DNA of 61,629 nucleotides from DATAMF01 sp964472565 (GCA_964472565.1 CAYYNB010000015.1:1-61629); one strand, 5' to 3'; positions 1 through 9,425 are shown, numbered from the stretch's first letter. Made by a program: numbers and translations. The notes: generated by a model not told the origin, from the letters alone.

Positions 1-92
<92 letters not shown>

Positions 93-221
93 TTGAAGTT
101 CGCACCTTCCAGGGAGGTTTATAGTACCCCACAAACCGGTAGAACCCGCTGTATTGGACCACTGCCATAGGCAGTGAGTTTAACCTTTACTAAAATTCTA
201 TGAAGTGAGAAATGCTGATCC

Positions 222-752
222 TTGTACTTTTCGAAAGGTATGAATGTGATCCGCAAAAACAATGGTGCTAAAGCGTTTGATAATCTTTTACGTGCGGGGA
301 TTATTGTTACCTCTATTTTATTTCTCACCCTCGCAATAACCACTATCGTTCTTGCTCTGGTTACAGCAGATAAGGGACGTTATCAAGATATACCTACGCC
401 AACTTGCGAAACACAACTTTCATTGCCTTTACCTCGAAATGTAATCGCTGATTTGTGTAATAGAAATCTAGTTCCTGGTGACCTAGGCCAGTGCAGTGTT
501 GAGATTCCACAACTGCGGAGGGATGATACAGCATCCATTTTTAAGGCAAGAATAGAACTCAACGTTACTCCATATCAACTTGTGGAAAAGGATTTTGGTC
601 GGTATGAGATATCTTGTAGCAAGACAAACAGTTTTGGCAATTACTATACATGTGATTACAACTTAAGCGGAGAAGGTCCGATAGTAACAATTTCATTTGA
701 TGCAACTACTCAAGTAGCAAAAAATTTGTCCATCCTAATAATTGGCTGTTAA
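222..752 (+). CDS. Hypothetical single-pass membrane protein
   Basis: I do not recognise this 176-residue protein. It has a short basic N-terminus, one hydrophobic segment at about residues 25-48 and an extracytoplasmic-looking tail of about 125 residues with several cysteines (at TCETQ, LCNR, QCSVE, ISCSK, YTCDYN and the C-terminal IGC), so disulfides are possible. The first start in the frame is TTG at 222; ATG at 240 is in frame but has no well-spaced ribosome-binding site, so the start is uncertain. The gene is visibly more AT-rich than the genes that follow and has no neighbour on its strand until 4410. It may be recently acquired or lineage-specific. No function can be assigned. Confidence 0.6.
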   Translation: MYFSKGMNVIRKNNGAKAFDNLLRAGIIVTSILFLTLAITTIVLALVTADKGRYQDIPTPTCETQLSLPLPRNVIADLCNRNLVPGDLGQCSVEIPQLRRDDTASIFKARIELNVTPYQLVEKDFGRYEISCSKTNSFGNYYTCDYNLSGEGPIVTISFDATTQVAKNLSILIIGC

Positions 753-770
753 AGCACTTCTGAGGTCTAA

Positions 771-949
771 GCTCGACTTTGCACATCTTAACAATTAGAC
801 CGTTGGGCGTTTTCCGGCGAGCGGAAATTGCTCCGGTGACTTTTCAAATGTCTTGAGATTACACCGATATTGGAAAAGTCTGACAAGTTTTGAAAACCTT
901 CTTTAGCCGAAACGCTATAAACAAAGATTGTCATGTGCAAAGTCGAGCT
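771..949. repeat. Possible small inverted-repeat element
   Basis: The stretch between the hypothetical gene and the peptidase gene (753-1054) has no credible CDS. It is bounded by a near-perfect inverted repeat: AGCTCGACTTGCACAT at 771-786 and ATGTGCAAAGTCGAGCT at 933-949, which differ by one base in the T run. The 179-bp size with terminal inverted repeats would suit a miniature non-autonomous element or a large RNA hairpin. I see no clear target-site duplication. Confidence 0.4.
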
Positions 950-1054
950 AAGTTCTTGGCAGAAAAAACGACTTCCTGCCAACATCTCCCCCGTTTCAGA
1001 TCGGTTTCTCCCTCAAAGTGACCCAAATAAGGGCCTAAAGGGGGGGGAGGGGTG

Positions 1055-2527
1055 TCAGCCCACCGGACCCGCGCCGACCCATTCTTCGAAGAACGAGTCG
1101 AGGTCCTGGCCGAGTGTCGCTTCAAAGCTGGCTAACATATCATCCGTCTCCGCGATCTCGTAGCGGTACTCTTCAAAGTATACTTGCAGCATGCGAATAA
1201 CCGTCTCATATCCATACAGGTCATTCAGCGCGACATAAAATAGTGGTCCTTTTTCATACACCATGTAATAATACTGTGATCCGTTGTACGCGCTGACCGG
1301 CAGCCCAATCACCGCATCTTCGCCGCCGTTCGAGATATACGCGACATACTGCTCGGCATAAAATTCCAGCGCCGCATCATAGGCCTCTGCGCCTTCCAGG
1401 TCGCGGATATAAACCGCCACCGCATACTGCGCCAGCGCCTCGTCCATCCACGGATCAAGCGTCTGATCATTCCCTACCAGGCTGTACCACCATTCATGCG
1501 CGGCTTCGTGCGCAATCAAAAATTCAAAAAAGCTCTGTTCTTCGTCCCAGGTACTCGCTGCCACCACAAACACACCCGGATACTCGATTCCGCCCGCCGT
1601 CGTGGGTGTTTCCACCACGTCCAGTTCGCTGAACGGATACGCGCCAAACGCCGCGTTATAAATCCGCACCGCGTCCTGCGTCATCTGTAATCCGGCGGCA
1701 GCGGCCTCGCTCGCCCCTTCCTGATCGTTGTAATAATACATCCGGATAGTTACACCATCTTGTTCGCCCATCACTACATAATATTTTTCGCTGGCGGCAA
1801 GATAAAAATCGCGCATCAGCGGCGCGACAATATGGTATGTTCTGCTTCCATCCCCATTTTCCACCGTCTCCACTTCCGACCCGCTGCTGGCGATCACCAG
1901 CTTTTCTGGTGCGGTGAGTGTCACCTCATAAAAGGCCGTTTCGCTGTATACCGCGTCACCCTGTGGATGTTCTGTCACCTTCCACCAGCCGCCGCTGCTT
2001 TCCTCGTACACCGACAGCACCGGATACGCGTTCGGCAGCGCCAGCACCCCATCCACATAGCTGAACTGCGCATACAGCGGATCACACCCTTCCTGAAGCT
2101 CGATGCTGAATTCCATGCCGAGGGTGGTGCTTTGTCCCGGTTCCAGCGCGTTTGGCAGCGTCACCGTCATGATCGAGCGCGTATCGTCCAGTTTTGAACT
2201 CGCCGCTCCGCCATCCACCTGGATATGTGCCACGTCCATCTTCCCGCCATACGACTCCAGGTTCGGATACAGCCGGAAGACGATCTCCGTCAGTTTTACC
2301 GCCGTCCGATTGGTATATGTGACCGTTTGCTGTCCGGTGATCGTGGCGCTTGTGCGCTTCACATCGAGTTGTAGTTCGATCTCGTAGTGTGGAGCCTGCT
2401 CGAAATTCGCCATATCGCCCACATGATCCGGCAGCAGCGCCGCTGTCCAATCGACCCCATCTTGTGCATACGTGTGTGTGGGGCGAACAGCCAGCAGCAG
2501 AATAACCAACAGGAACCAGCGGTACAT
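1055..2527 (-). CDS. Secreted M1-family (gluzincin) metallopeptidase
   Basis: A 490-residue protein with an N-terminal signal peptide (residues 1 to about 22, ending TYAQ). It has the M1 aminopeptidase-like fold: a beta-rich N-terminal half containing FRLYPNLESYGGKM, the substrate-binding loop TAGGIEYPG at about residue 310 (equivalent to GAMEN/GGMEN), the zinc motif HEAAHEWW at about 338-345 (HExxH) and the third ligand Glu in WMDEALAQY about 20 residues later. It probably cleaves extracellular peptides. It is shorter than classical aminopeptidase N (about 850 residues), as in other lone catalytic M1 proteins. The ATG at 2527 has a GGGGAGAG ribosome-binding site. The gene lies 57 nt downstream of a paralogue on the same strand, with a terminator-like hairpin between them. 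Confidence 0.88.
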   Translation of the reverse strand: MYRWFLLVILLLAVRPTHTYAQDGVDWTAALLPDHVGDMANFEQAPHYEIELQLDVKRTSATITGQQTVTYTNRTAVKLTEIVFRLYPNLESYGGKMDVAHIQVDGGAASSKLDDTRSIMTVTLPNALEPGQSTTLGMEFSIELQEGCDPLYAQFSYVDGVLALPNAYPVLSVYEESSGGWWKVTEHPQGDAVYSETAFYEVTLTAPEKLVIASSGSEVETVENGDGSRTYHIVAPLMRDFYLAASEKYYVVMGEQDGVTIRMYYYNDQEGASEAAAAGLQMTQDAVRIYNAAFGAYPFSELDVVETPTTAGGIEYPGVFVVAASTWDEEQSFFEFLIAHEAAHEWWYSLVGNDQTLDPWMDEALAQYAVAVYIRDLEGAEAYDAALEFYAEQYVAYISNGGEDAVIGLPVSAYNGSQYYYMVYEKGPLFYVALNDLYGYETVIRMLQVYFEEYRYEIAETDDMLASFEATLGQDLDSFFEEWVGAGPVG

Positions 2528-2544
2528 AATGACTCTCCCCGGTC

Positions 2545-2572
2545 AAAAAAGAGAAGGGTGACTGCTCACCCT
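2545..2572 (-). terminator. Rho-independent terminator between the two peptidase genes
   Basis: On the minus strand, AGGGTGA-GCAG-TCACCCT forms a 7-bp stem with a 4-nt loop, followed by TCTCTTTTTT. It lies just after the stop of the 539-residue peptidase gene and before the next start, so the downstream paralogue depends on readthrough or its own promoter. Confidence 0.6.
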
Positions 2573-2584
2573 CCCTATTTTGTG

Positions 2585-4204
2585 CTATTGTGCGTTGGCC
2601 TGCGAATCCTCTATCACTGCCGGATCAAGCCCAGGGAAATCACCGACCCACTCGTAAAAAATCTCATCCAGTTCTTGTCCGGTGGCTTCTTCAAACGCAT
2701 TCAACACATCAGCCGATTGCACCACCTGATATTTATTTTGTTCGTAGTAGTGTTGCACTGCTTTGTTGAACATCTCAAGCCCCAACACCCGTTCCAGTTC
2801 CGCGAAGAACAGCGGCCCTTTCGTATAAATGATCAGGCCATAAATATCAGGATAAGCGCTCACTGGCAGCCCCAGCACCGCATCATTCACCCCTACATCC
2901 CGGTAGTTGCGGTAGCTGGTGCGTTCGTTGTCCACATACTCTTTACCATCCTCTTCACCATGCACCCCGCGCACATACACATACTCCGTATACGAAGTCA
3001 GCGACTCGTCCAGCCAGGGCTGATCCACCTGGTTATTGCCGATCACGCTGTAAAACCATTGGTGCCCGACCTCATGCGCCGTCGTAATTTCGAGGAATGA
3101 GTTGCCGCGTTCCCAGTTTCGTTCCGAAATAACCACAATCCCCGGATACTCAATCCCCGTATAGTTGAACGTTTCGGCCACATCCAACTCCGCAAACGGG
3201 TAATCACCGAATGTTTCACTGAAAATTCGCACTGAATCGGTGGAAAATTTTAATACATCCTGCGCCGTTGCTTCGTCGCCCGGATAGTAAAAGACGTTCA
3301 CCTTGATGTCATCCACAGTGTCGGTCAGAATGCCGAAATCTGGCCCGGCGACCAGCAGCGAATCCCGCATCGGCCCGCTCACATAATGCACCGTTTTGGT
3401 GCCGTTTTCGCCTGGAATCGACTCGATCTCCGTGCCGCTCATCGCCACCACGAAGTTTTCCGGCACCGTCAGATACGTTTCGTACAGCCCTGTTTCGCTG
3501 AATGCCGCATCCCCGGATGAACTCGCCCGTTCGGTGAACCAACTGTGTGTTGTCTCATCGTACACCGACAGCGTGGGATACCATTCCGGGCCGGAAAATA
3601 CATTCTGCTGGTAGCCAAACTGCCCGTAAGACGCATACATACCGCGTTCGGCGGCCACGCTGAACTGCATGGTCATCTCCACCGCCTCGCCCGGTTTCAG
3701 CGGCTCAGCCAGGTTCAGGGTGAGCACCGTATTTCGTTCAGCCAGTCCCGGTTCAACGGCTTCACCATTCACTGTGGCATTGTAAACGATCATCCGTCCG
3801 CCCATCGCGGGCAGATTCGGGTACAGCCGGAAGACAATTTGATCGAGTGTATCCTGCGAACGGTTGGTATACCGCACGCGCTGCGCGCCCCGCAGAATCG
3901 CCTCGCCGGTTTCAAACCCAAGTTCCGCCTGGATATAATAGCGGTTGGCCTCGGCCCAGGCGTCAATATCCCCCGCGTATGCCGGGCGCATCGCCGCGCG
4001 GAACTGTTCAATCTCATCCCAATTCACATCCGGCAGGGTAATCGCTTCAAATTCCGGCACATCCGTCGGGGTTGTCGCGGGCATCGCAGTCACGGTCGGT
4101 TGCAGATTCTCCGGCAGCCCCGACGAATCGTGGGTTAAATCATCACAGGCCGCCAGCAGTAGTGTCACAATAAGGACCACCGTCCCTAAACGTTTACTCG
4201 TCAT
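2585..4204 (-). CDS. M1-family metallopeptidase, lipoprotein
   Basis: A 539-residue paralogue of the preceding peptidase. The N-terminus has a lipoprotein signal: a basic start, a hydrophobic stretch and the lipobox LLAAC at about residues 16-20, then an acidic and serine-rich linker. The M1 motifs are present: FRLYPNLPAMGGRM, the substrate loop TGIEYPG, the zinc site HEVGHQWF at about residue 374, and the third ligand Glu in PWLDESLTSYTEY. It should be an extracytoplasmic, lipid-anchored aminopeptidase-like enzyme. A GAGGAG ribosome-binding site precedes ATG 4204 by about 9 nt. The gene is divergent from the sugar-transporter operon, so an uptake role is possible, but a link between the two is only inferred from position. 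Confidence 0.88.
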   Translation of the reverse strand: MTSKRLGTVVLIVTLLLAACDDLTHDSSGLPENLQPTVTAMPATTPTDVPEFEAITLPDVNWDEIEQFRAAMRPAYAGDIDAWAEANRYYIQAELGFETGEAILRGAQRVRYTNRSQDTLDQIVFRLYPNLPAMGGRMIVYNATVNGEAVEPGLAERNTVLTLNLAEPLKPGEAVEMTMQFSVAAERGMYASYGQFGYQQNVFSGPEWYPTLSVYDETTHSWFTERASSSGDAAFSETGLYETYLTVPENFVVAMSGTEIESIPGENGTKTVHYVSGPMRDSLLVAGPDFGILTDTVDDIKVNVFYYPGDEATAQDVLKFSTDSVRIFSETFGDYPFAELDVAETFNYTGIEYPGIVVISERNWERGNSFLEITTAHEVGHQWFYSVIGNNQVDQPWLDESLTSYTEYVYVRGVHGEEDGKEYVDNERTSYRNYRDVGVNDAVLGLPVSAYPDIYGLIIYTKGPLFFAELERVLGLEMFNKAVQHYYEQNKYQVVQSADVLNAFEEATGQELDEIFYEWVGDFPGLDPAVIEDSQANAQ

Positions 4205-4293
4205 TCATGCTACTCCTCAAAATAAGCACTCTGGAATATTATCATATACGTGTGTGCTGCCGTGAATGGTCTATTCAAGGGTTTTTCAGGCTA

Positions 4294-4322
4294 TTGTCAA
4301 ATTTTTGGAATTGATGTACAGT
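4294..4322 (+). promoter_or_regulatory. Candidate sigma-70-type promoter of the sugar ABC operon
   Basis: TTGTCA (4294-4299) and TACAGT (4317-4322) are separated by 17 nt and lie 87 nt upstream of the substrate-binding-protein start. The -10 hexamer is identical to that of the promoter candidate at 50611-50639. The rest of the 205-nt divergent intergenic region shows no other clear site. Confidence 0.4.
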
Positions 4323-4409
4323 GAAATGCAGATTCTTACCACTGCCGGTGTGGGCTTCACAGACTGTGAATTTTGAACTTCAAAAATAGCACTGGAAAGG
4401 GAAAATAAT

Positions 4410-5675
4410 ATGCGTAAGATTAAAGCCTTGGGAGTACTCGCTCTCCTGGTTGTAACTTTAGTCGCTCTTGTAGTCCCTGCAATGGCTGCGCCTGTTAAGT
4501 CTAACTCCCATCAATTGGCCGCAGTAGACTTGCTCCTGTGGACGAAGGAATCGCAAGATTACTTCACCGCTATCGATTTCCAGGGTGCTTTCGACACCTG
4601 GGCCGCTGAAAATGCTCCCGGTTCGACCCTGACCATCGAATTCAAGGACGTAGAACAACTGCGTACCGAATTGCAGACGGTTGCAGTCGCGGGCGAAGGC
4701 GTGCCGGACTTCCTCTGGACCGTCTCTGACCACGCTGGCGTCTACACCGAAGCGGGCCTGATCCAGCCTTTGGACGAAATGTTTGATGTCGAAAATTACG
4801 CCAGCACCGTGGTGCTTGACGGCCAGACCTGGGGCATCCCCTTCACCGTCGGCAACCACCTGATGCTTATGTACAATAAGACTTTTGTTGAAACTCCTCC
4901 CACCACCATTGAAGAACTGTACACCCTGGCCGAACAAATCAAGGCCGATAACCCGGACGTTGCCCCCCTGGTTATGAACGAAACCGAACCCTTCTGGCTC
5001 GCGCCCTGGATGCAGGCCATTAATCCTGACGGCGTGCCCTTCGTGGGCTTCGAAGCCGACGGCGTAACCCCCGACGTCAACAACGAATCCGTCATCGCCT
5101 CCTATCAGCTCCTCCTGGACCTGAAGGAAGCTGGCGTGATCCCCGATGGCTGCGATTACAACTGCGCCTTCGGTAACTTCAAAGACGGTATCGCCGCCAT
5201 GACCATCATGGGCGACTGGGCGCTGGGTGAAATCACCACCGCTCTCGGCGAAGAAAATCTTGGTTTGGCTCCGTTCCCGCAGTTCGAAGGCGGCCAGCCG
5301 GCTCCTCTGACCAGCGGCACCTATGCCATGATCCCCACCCTGACTTCGGGCGACAAACTGGAAGCCGTCAAGTCCTTCTTGACCTGGTACACCACCGATC
5401 CCGAAGTCGTGTTGAACTACAGCGTCAGCCAGGGTCGTCTGCCCGGCTACCTGCCGATCTACGAAGACCCCGCCTTAGCTGAGAATCGTCTGGTATTGGA
5501 AAGCGCTACCGTCTTTGCGACGGGCGTTCCGATGCCCACCGTTGCCGAAATGCGTTGTGTTTGGGACGGTCTGAAGCCCCCGCTGCAGGCGATATTCAGT
5601 GGTGAACAAACACCCGAAGAAGCTGCTGCGGCTGCTCAGGACTATGCCGATACCTGCATCGAGACTCTGCAGTAA
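4410..5675 (+). CDS. Sugar ABC transporter substrate-binding protein (MalE-like)
   Basis: A 421-residue protein with a Sec signal peptide (residues 1 to about 27, ending VVPAMAAP) and no lipobox cysteine. The body matches cluster 1/MalE-type extracellular solute-binding proteins: an early WAAENAPG helix, TWGIPFTVGNHLMLMYNK, the AAMTIMGDWALGE segment, and GTYAMIPTLTSGDKLEAVKSF in the C-terminal lobe. It binds an oligosaccharide and delivers it to the membrane permeases encoded next. GGAAAGGG precedes ATG 4410. A strong hairpin follows the stop, before malF. The exact sugar cannot be read from the sequence. The absence of lipid anchoring is slightly unusual for a monoderm-like Chloroflexota, where a free binding protein could diffuse away. 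Confidence 0.9.
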   Translation: MRKIKALGVLALLVVTLVALVVPAMAAPVKSNSHQLAAVDLLLWTKESQDYFTAIDFQGAFDTWAAENAPGSTLTIEFKDVEQLRTELQTVAVAGEGVPDFLWTVSDHAGVYTEAGLIQPLDEMFDVENYASTVVLDGQTWGIPFTVGNHLMLMYNKTFVETPPTTIEELYTLAEQIKADNPDVAPLVMNETEPFWLAPWMQAINPDGVPFVGFEADGVTPDVNNESVIASYQLLLDLKEAGVIPDGCDYNCAFGNFKDGIAAMTIMGDWALGEITTALGEENLGLAPFPQFEGGQPAPLTSGTYAMIPTLTSGDKLEAVKSFLTWYTTDPEVVLNYSVSQGRLPGYLPIYEDPALAENRLVLESATVFATGVPMPTVAEMRCVWDGLKPPLQAIFSGEQTPEEAAAAAQDYADTCIETLQ

Positions 5676-5706
5676 CTTTTAAGGGCCTCACCGACAGTGG
5701 ACTTGT

Positions 5707-5743
5707 CAAACAGCGAGTCGAGGTGTGCCTTGCTCGCTGTTTG
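5707..5743 (+). other. Intercistronic hairpin between malE-like and malF-like genes
   Basis: CAAACAGCGAG (5707-5717) pairs perfectly with CTCGCTGTTTG (5733-5743) around a 15-nt loop, followed by TCTTTCC. This 11-bp stem could stabilise the upstream binding-protein mRNA or partly terminate, so that more binding protein than permease is made, as is common for sugar ABC operons. Confidence 0.6.
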
Positions 5744-5766
5744 TCTTTCCTAGAGGAGCAAACAGC

Positions 5767-8406
5767 ATGATTCTGGCAGATGGTGGCCTCACCTTCGAAA
5801 TTGCGGTTGAGCGCCTGGTTGATTTGCTGCCCCTGATACTGGTCACGGTGGTCATGGTGGCAGTTCTGGAAGTGGGCATTTACCTCCTGTTGAAAAAGGT
5901 TCTCAGAAGTAAATATACCCTTCCGTATACGCTGGTCGCTCCAGCAGCCCTGGCGCTTTTGTTATTTACGGTTTACCCGTTCATTTATAACATCCGTTTA
6001 GCTTTTTCCGACCTTAAGATTTCAACCATTTCGTGTTATATCCCCAACAATGACATTACCAACCGCCCCTGTGCCCTGGCTCAGGCCGCGCCGAACAAAG
6101 ATGTCAAACTGACGATTGACTATCCCGTGCGCGAGAACCGCCAGGAGGTTTCGGCGTTTATCACCGATCTCAGCTCAGGTCAGGAAGTGTATGTCAGCGA
6201 CAAAAAAGCCAAAATTGATAACTACATCACCACCCCGGCTAATAAAGTCGTTATCAACGAAGATGGTAGTTTTGGTCGCACATGCAGCCCGCTCGACAAA
6301 GCCTGCAACGCGACGTTTGATGAATACAAAGAACGTTTTCTGGCGAACCAGGACGAGCGCGACTGGTGGCCGGTTGAGGTCGATGGCAAAAAGGGGTATA
6401 TCCCCGATTGGATTCACCGTGCCAGCGCCGATGCGCCGGTTTATGCGGGCGCAACCGGCACCGCGACGTTGACATTGACCGATGGCGTCTATGCGCTGGC
6501 TGACGACCAGACCGATCAGACGGTTCTGATGACCAAAGGCCAGGAAGTCCGGCCTCGCGCAGCGGGCGTTCCGCCGACAGTCTGGTACCATGTTCAACTG
6601 AACGATGGCACCGCCGGCTGGATCGAAAAAGGCACCGAAGATAACCCGGTTGTGGTCGAAAGCCAGTCTTTCTTCCCCGCCGAAGACGCGGTGCTCTATC
6701 AGGCAACGTCTACCGGCAGCGAAGAAGTCGGCACAGTCACGGCGGAGCAGGAAACGGTGCTGCGCCAGGATATTACGCTGACTTGGTATCAGGTGCTGCT
6801 TCGCGCCCCCGATGTGGACGATGTAACCGGCTGGATTTATGTCCCTGCCGTTAACGAAGTCAAAACGATCACGACCTTCCTGGCCGAGTCCGATACCCCG
6901 CTCTATGAAGAGGTAGACGAAACCGGCAATCCCGTAGGCGATTCGATTGCCGAAGTCAAAGCCGGTTCGGAACTGATCCAACTGGTCCGCGACGATACCC
7001 GCTCCGAATCAACGATCTGGTATCAGGTCGAAACACTCGACGGCACGACAGGCTGGCTTGTCACCAATCCGATCAATCAATCCGAAGTCGAAGTGTTGAC
7101 TTTCGGTGATGACGTGGTGTTGTATGAGGATTTTGGCTCCGCTACCGAAATCGGAACCCTTCCCGCCGATCAGCGTGCCCGTTTGGTTGAGCGTAATTCT
7201 TCCGCCGACCAGCACTGGACCCAAATCCTGACCTCCGACGGTGTCCAGGGCTGGACGACCACCGAAGGCACCATCACCCGTAACTTTACGGTTAACCCGA
7301 AGCTGGAAGCCGAAAACGGTGTCAGCCTCTATGCTCAACCCGGTGCGCTGGGTGGCGAAGTGGGCACGGTTCCGGTAGGCCAGCGTCTCAATGTGATCGA
7401 CGCCAATCCCACCCAGTTTAAGCGGACTCATGTGGTGCTGCTCTCCGCCGAAGGGACTCCGATCCGGGTGGATGACACCGGGAAAATCGTTGAACCGGGT
7501 GACGAGGGTTATGCTACCGCCTTTTTGCTGGATGGTTGGCTGGACAACGAACCTCAGAAAGTGGCAACCACCGAGCGTGAGCCGGTGCTCTACAGCTTTG
7601 ATTACGGTTGGGATAACTTCAAGCGCGTGTTCGTCAAGACCGACGCCAAAACCGGCGATGTTCAGGGTTGGGGCCGTTTGCTGCTGACGCAAAACTCGAC
7701 CTTCCCCCGGATGATGCGCACCACGCTGGCCTGGACCAGCCTGAATGTGTTGTTCCACCTCATCTTCGGCATGATCTTGGCGCTGCTGCTCAACCGCCCC
7801 GGCATGAAGTTCCGCGGCATCTACCGCGCGATCCTCATCCTCCCCTGGGCCATCCCGCAGACCATCATCGCGCTGGCCTGGAAGGGCGAATTCCATTCGA
7901 CCTATGGCTTCGTCAACATCCTGCTCAAGGATATCGGCTTGGAACCCGTCAACTGGCTGTTCAGCGCGACACCCGCCTTTGCTGCCGTGACGTTTGTCAA
8001 CATCTGGCTGGGTATTCCGTTTTACATGGTGACGCTCTTGGGCGGCCTGCAATCCATTGCCGGTGAATACTATGAAGCCGCTGAAATTGACGGCGCGAAT
8101 GGCTGGCAGCGGTTCCGCCACGTGACCGTTCCGCTGATCCGTCCGGTTGCCGTTCCTGTGTTGACGCTGGATGTGATCTGGACCTTTAACAACTTCAATG
8201 TCATCTACCTGATCTCGGAAGGAGGGCCAAACGAAAGCACCAACATTCTGGTCACGGCGCTGTACAATGCGGCGTTCGGCAGAAATGGCGCATTCCAACT
8301 CGGCTTTGCCGCGGCCTTCTCGCTGGTGATCTTTGCGGTGTTGTTCATCTTTGCCAGCGTGTGGGTGACGAGCAGTGGGGCTTTGAAGGGAGTATATGAG
8401 TCATGA
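5767..8406 (+). CDS. Sugar ABC permease MalF-like with SH3-repeat insertion
   Basis: An 879-residue permease. The start chosen is ATG 5767, preceded by AGAGGAG; the frame opens earlier, but without a ribosome-binding site. Two membrane segments lie at about residues 20-44 and 52-77. An insertion of about 500 residues follows (about 85-600), then a binding-protein-dependent permease domain (about 640-879) with the EAA loop EYYEAAEIDGANGWQRF and VPLIRP. The insertion sits where MalF has its periplasmic P2 loop, but it is far longer. It contains about five repeats with a W..V core and a closing G[WY] pair (near residues 200/210, 273/285, 340/356, 418/430 and 484/496), typical of bacterial SH3-like domains. 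These might bind cell wall or the binding protein. The stop overlaps the next start (ATGA). Confidence 0.88.
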   Translation: MILADGGLTFEIAVERLVDLLPLILVTVVMVAVLEVGIYLLLKKVLRSKYTLPYTLVAPAALALLLFTVYPFIYNIRLAFSDLKISTISCYIPNNDITNRPCALAQAAPNKDVKLTIDYPVRENRQEVSAFITDLSSGQEVYVSDKKAKIDNYITTPANKVVINEDGSFGRTCSPLDKACNATFDEYKERFLANQDERDWWPVEVDGKKGYIPDWIHRASADAPVYAGATGTATLTLTDGVYALADDQTDQTVLMTKGQEVRPRAAGVPPTVWYHVQLNDGTAGWIEKGTEDNPVVVESQSFFPAEDAVLYQATSTGSEEVGTVTAEQETVLRQDITLTWYQVLLRAPDVDDVTGWIYVPAVNEVKTITTFLAESDTPLYEEVDETGNPVGDSIAEVKAGSELIQLVRDDTRSESTIWYQVETLDGTTGWLVTNPINQSEVEVLTFGDDVVLYEDFGSATEIGTLPADQRARLVERNSSADQHWTQILTSDGVQGWTTTEGTITRNFTVNPKLEAENGVSLYAQPGALGGEVGTVPVGQRLNVIDANPTQFKRTHVVLLSAEGTPIRVDDTGKIVEPGDEGYATAFLLDGWLDNEPQKVATTEREPVLYSFDYGWDNFKRVFVKTDAKTGDVQGWGRLLLTQNSTFPRMMRTTLAWTSLNVLFHLIFGMILALLLNRPGMKFRGIYRAILILPWAIPQTIIALAWKGEFHSTYGFVNILLKDIGLEPVNWLFSATPAFAAVTFVNIWLGIPFYMVTLLGGLQSIAGEYYEAAEIDGANGWQRFRHVTVPLIRPVAVPVLTLDVIWTFNNFNVIYLISEGGPNESTNILVTALYNAAFGRNGAFQLGFAAAFSLVIFAVLFIFASVWVTSSGALKGVYES

Positions 8407-9416
8407 ATGCGAGTCTCCTTCTCAACTGGCGCAAAGAATACTGGGATGAACATCCCTATGAATCACCAGCCAAACGGTTGTGGCGTCGTGCTCGTGGCAT
8501 CATTGCCCCGCTGGCTGTTTTGATTGGGCTGCTGCTTGGCTTCGCGGCAGGCGGCTGGATGCTCCTGGCCTATACGCTGGCAGGCATCTGGATCGGTGTC
8601 ATGCTGCTTTGGCCCGATCACGGGTTTTTGTGGCTGTACTGCCTGCTCACCATCTATCCGATCTCTCGTGTGATCACGATCTCGCTCAAGCCCACCCAAT
8701 CGCTCACGATCACATCGCTGGCGCTGATACCCAAAAACGCGACACTGGATAACTATCGGGAGTTGTTCACCGATCAGCCCTTCACCATCTGGGTCTGGAA
8801 CAGCTTTCTGATCACCATCACCGTATCGATTATCGGCGTAATGATTGCGGCCACCAGCGCCTATGCGTTCTCGCGCTGGCGTTTTCCGGGCCGTTCGCTG
8901 GGCTTGCTCATCCTGCTCTCGACGCAGATGATCCCGGCTGGTATGCTGCTGATCCCGATCTTCATCATCGTGGCGCGGCTGGGTTTGCAGAACAATCTGA
9001 TGGGTCTGGCGCTTGCCTATGTGACCACCGCCGTTCCGCTCTCGGTGTGGATTTTGCGCGGTTACTACGACACCATCCCGTTTGACCTGGAAGAGGCGGC
9101 GATGGTCGATGGCAGTGACCGCATGTCAACCTTCTGGCGGATCATTCTGCCGCTTTCCACACCGGCCCTGGCGGTGATCTTCCTGTTCAACTTCCTGAAT
9201 GCCTGGAGCGACTGGCAGGTTGCCAACATCATTCTCAAAGCGAATGATATGAAAACCTGGCCGTTAGGCATCAATACCTACATCAACAATCTCACCACGC
9301 AGTGGGGCTTGTATGCTGCCGCGTCCGTGCTCATCACCGTTCCGGTTGTGATTCTTTTCCTCTACAGTTCGAAATACCTGATCAGCGGCCTCACACTGGG
9401 GTCCGTCAAAGGGTAA
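8403..9416 (+). CDS. Sugar ABC permease MalG-like
   Basis: A 337-residue inner permease subunit that pairs with the MalF-like protein. Its ATG overlaps the preceding stop by 4 nt (ATGA), implying translational coupling. The N-terminus has extra hydrophobic segments (about residues 32-85) before the standard permease core. The core includes WVWNSFLITITVS, AYAFSRWRFPGR and the EAA loop DLEEAAMVDGSDRMSTFWRI with ILPL, which contacts the ATPase coupling helix. The length is slightly above the usual 280-300 because of the N-terminal extension. No ATP-binding gene follows: a terminator and the converging minus-strand locus come next. A shared MsmX/MalK-type ATPase encoded elsewhere is expected. Confidence 0.92.
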   Translation: MNASLLLNWRKEYWDEHPYESPAKRLWRRARGIIAPLAVLIGLLLGFAAGGWMLLAYTLAGIWIGVMLLWPDHGFLWLYCLLTIYPISRVITISLKPTQSLTITSLALIPKNATLDNYRELFTDQPFTIWVWNSFLITITVSIIGVMIAATSAYAFSRWRFPGRSLGLLILLSTQMIPAGMLLIPIFIIVARLGLQNNLMGLALAYVTTAVPLSVWILRGYYDTIPFDLEEAAMVDGSDRMSTFWRIILPLSTPALAVIFLFNFLNAWSDWQVANIILKANDMKTWPLGINTYINNLTTQWGLYAAASVLITVPVVILFLYSSKYLISGLTLGSVKG

Positions 9417-9425
9417 AAACAAATT

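Noticed and set aside
7009..8298. A 429-residue open frame on the minus strand inside the MalF-like gene
   Set aside because: It is antisense to a well-supported permease; the high-GC codon pattern leaves long shadow frames. No domain is recognisable in it.
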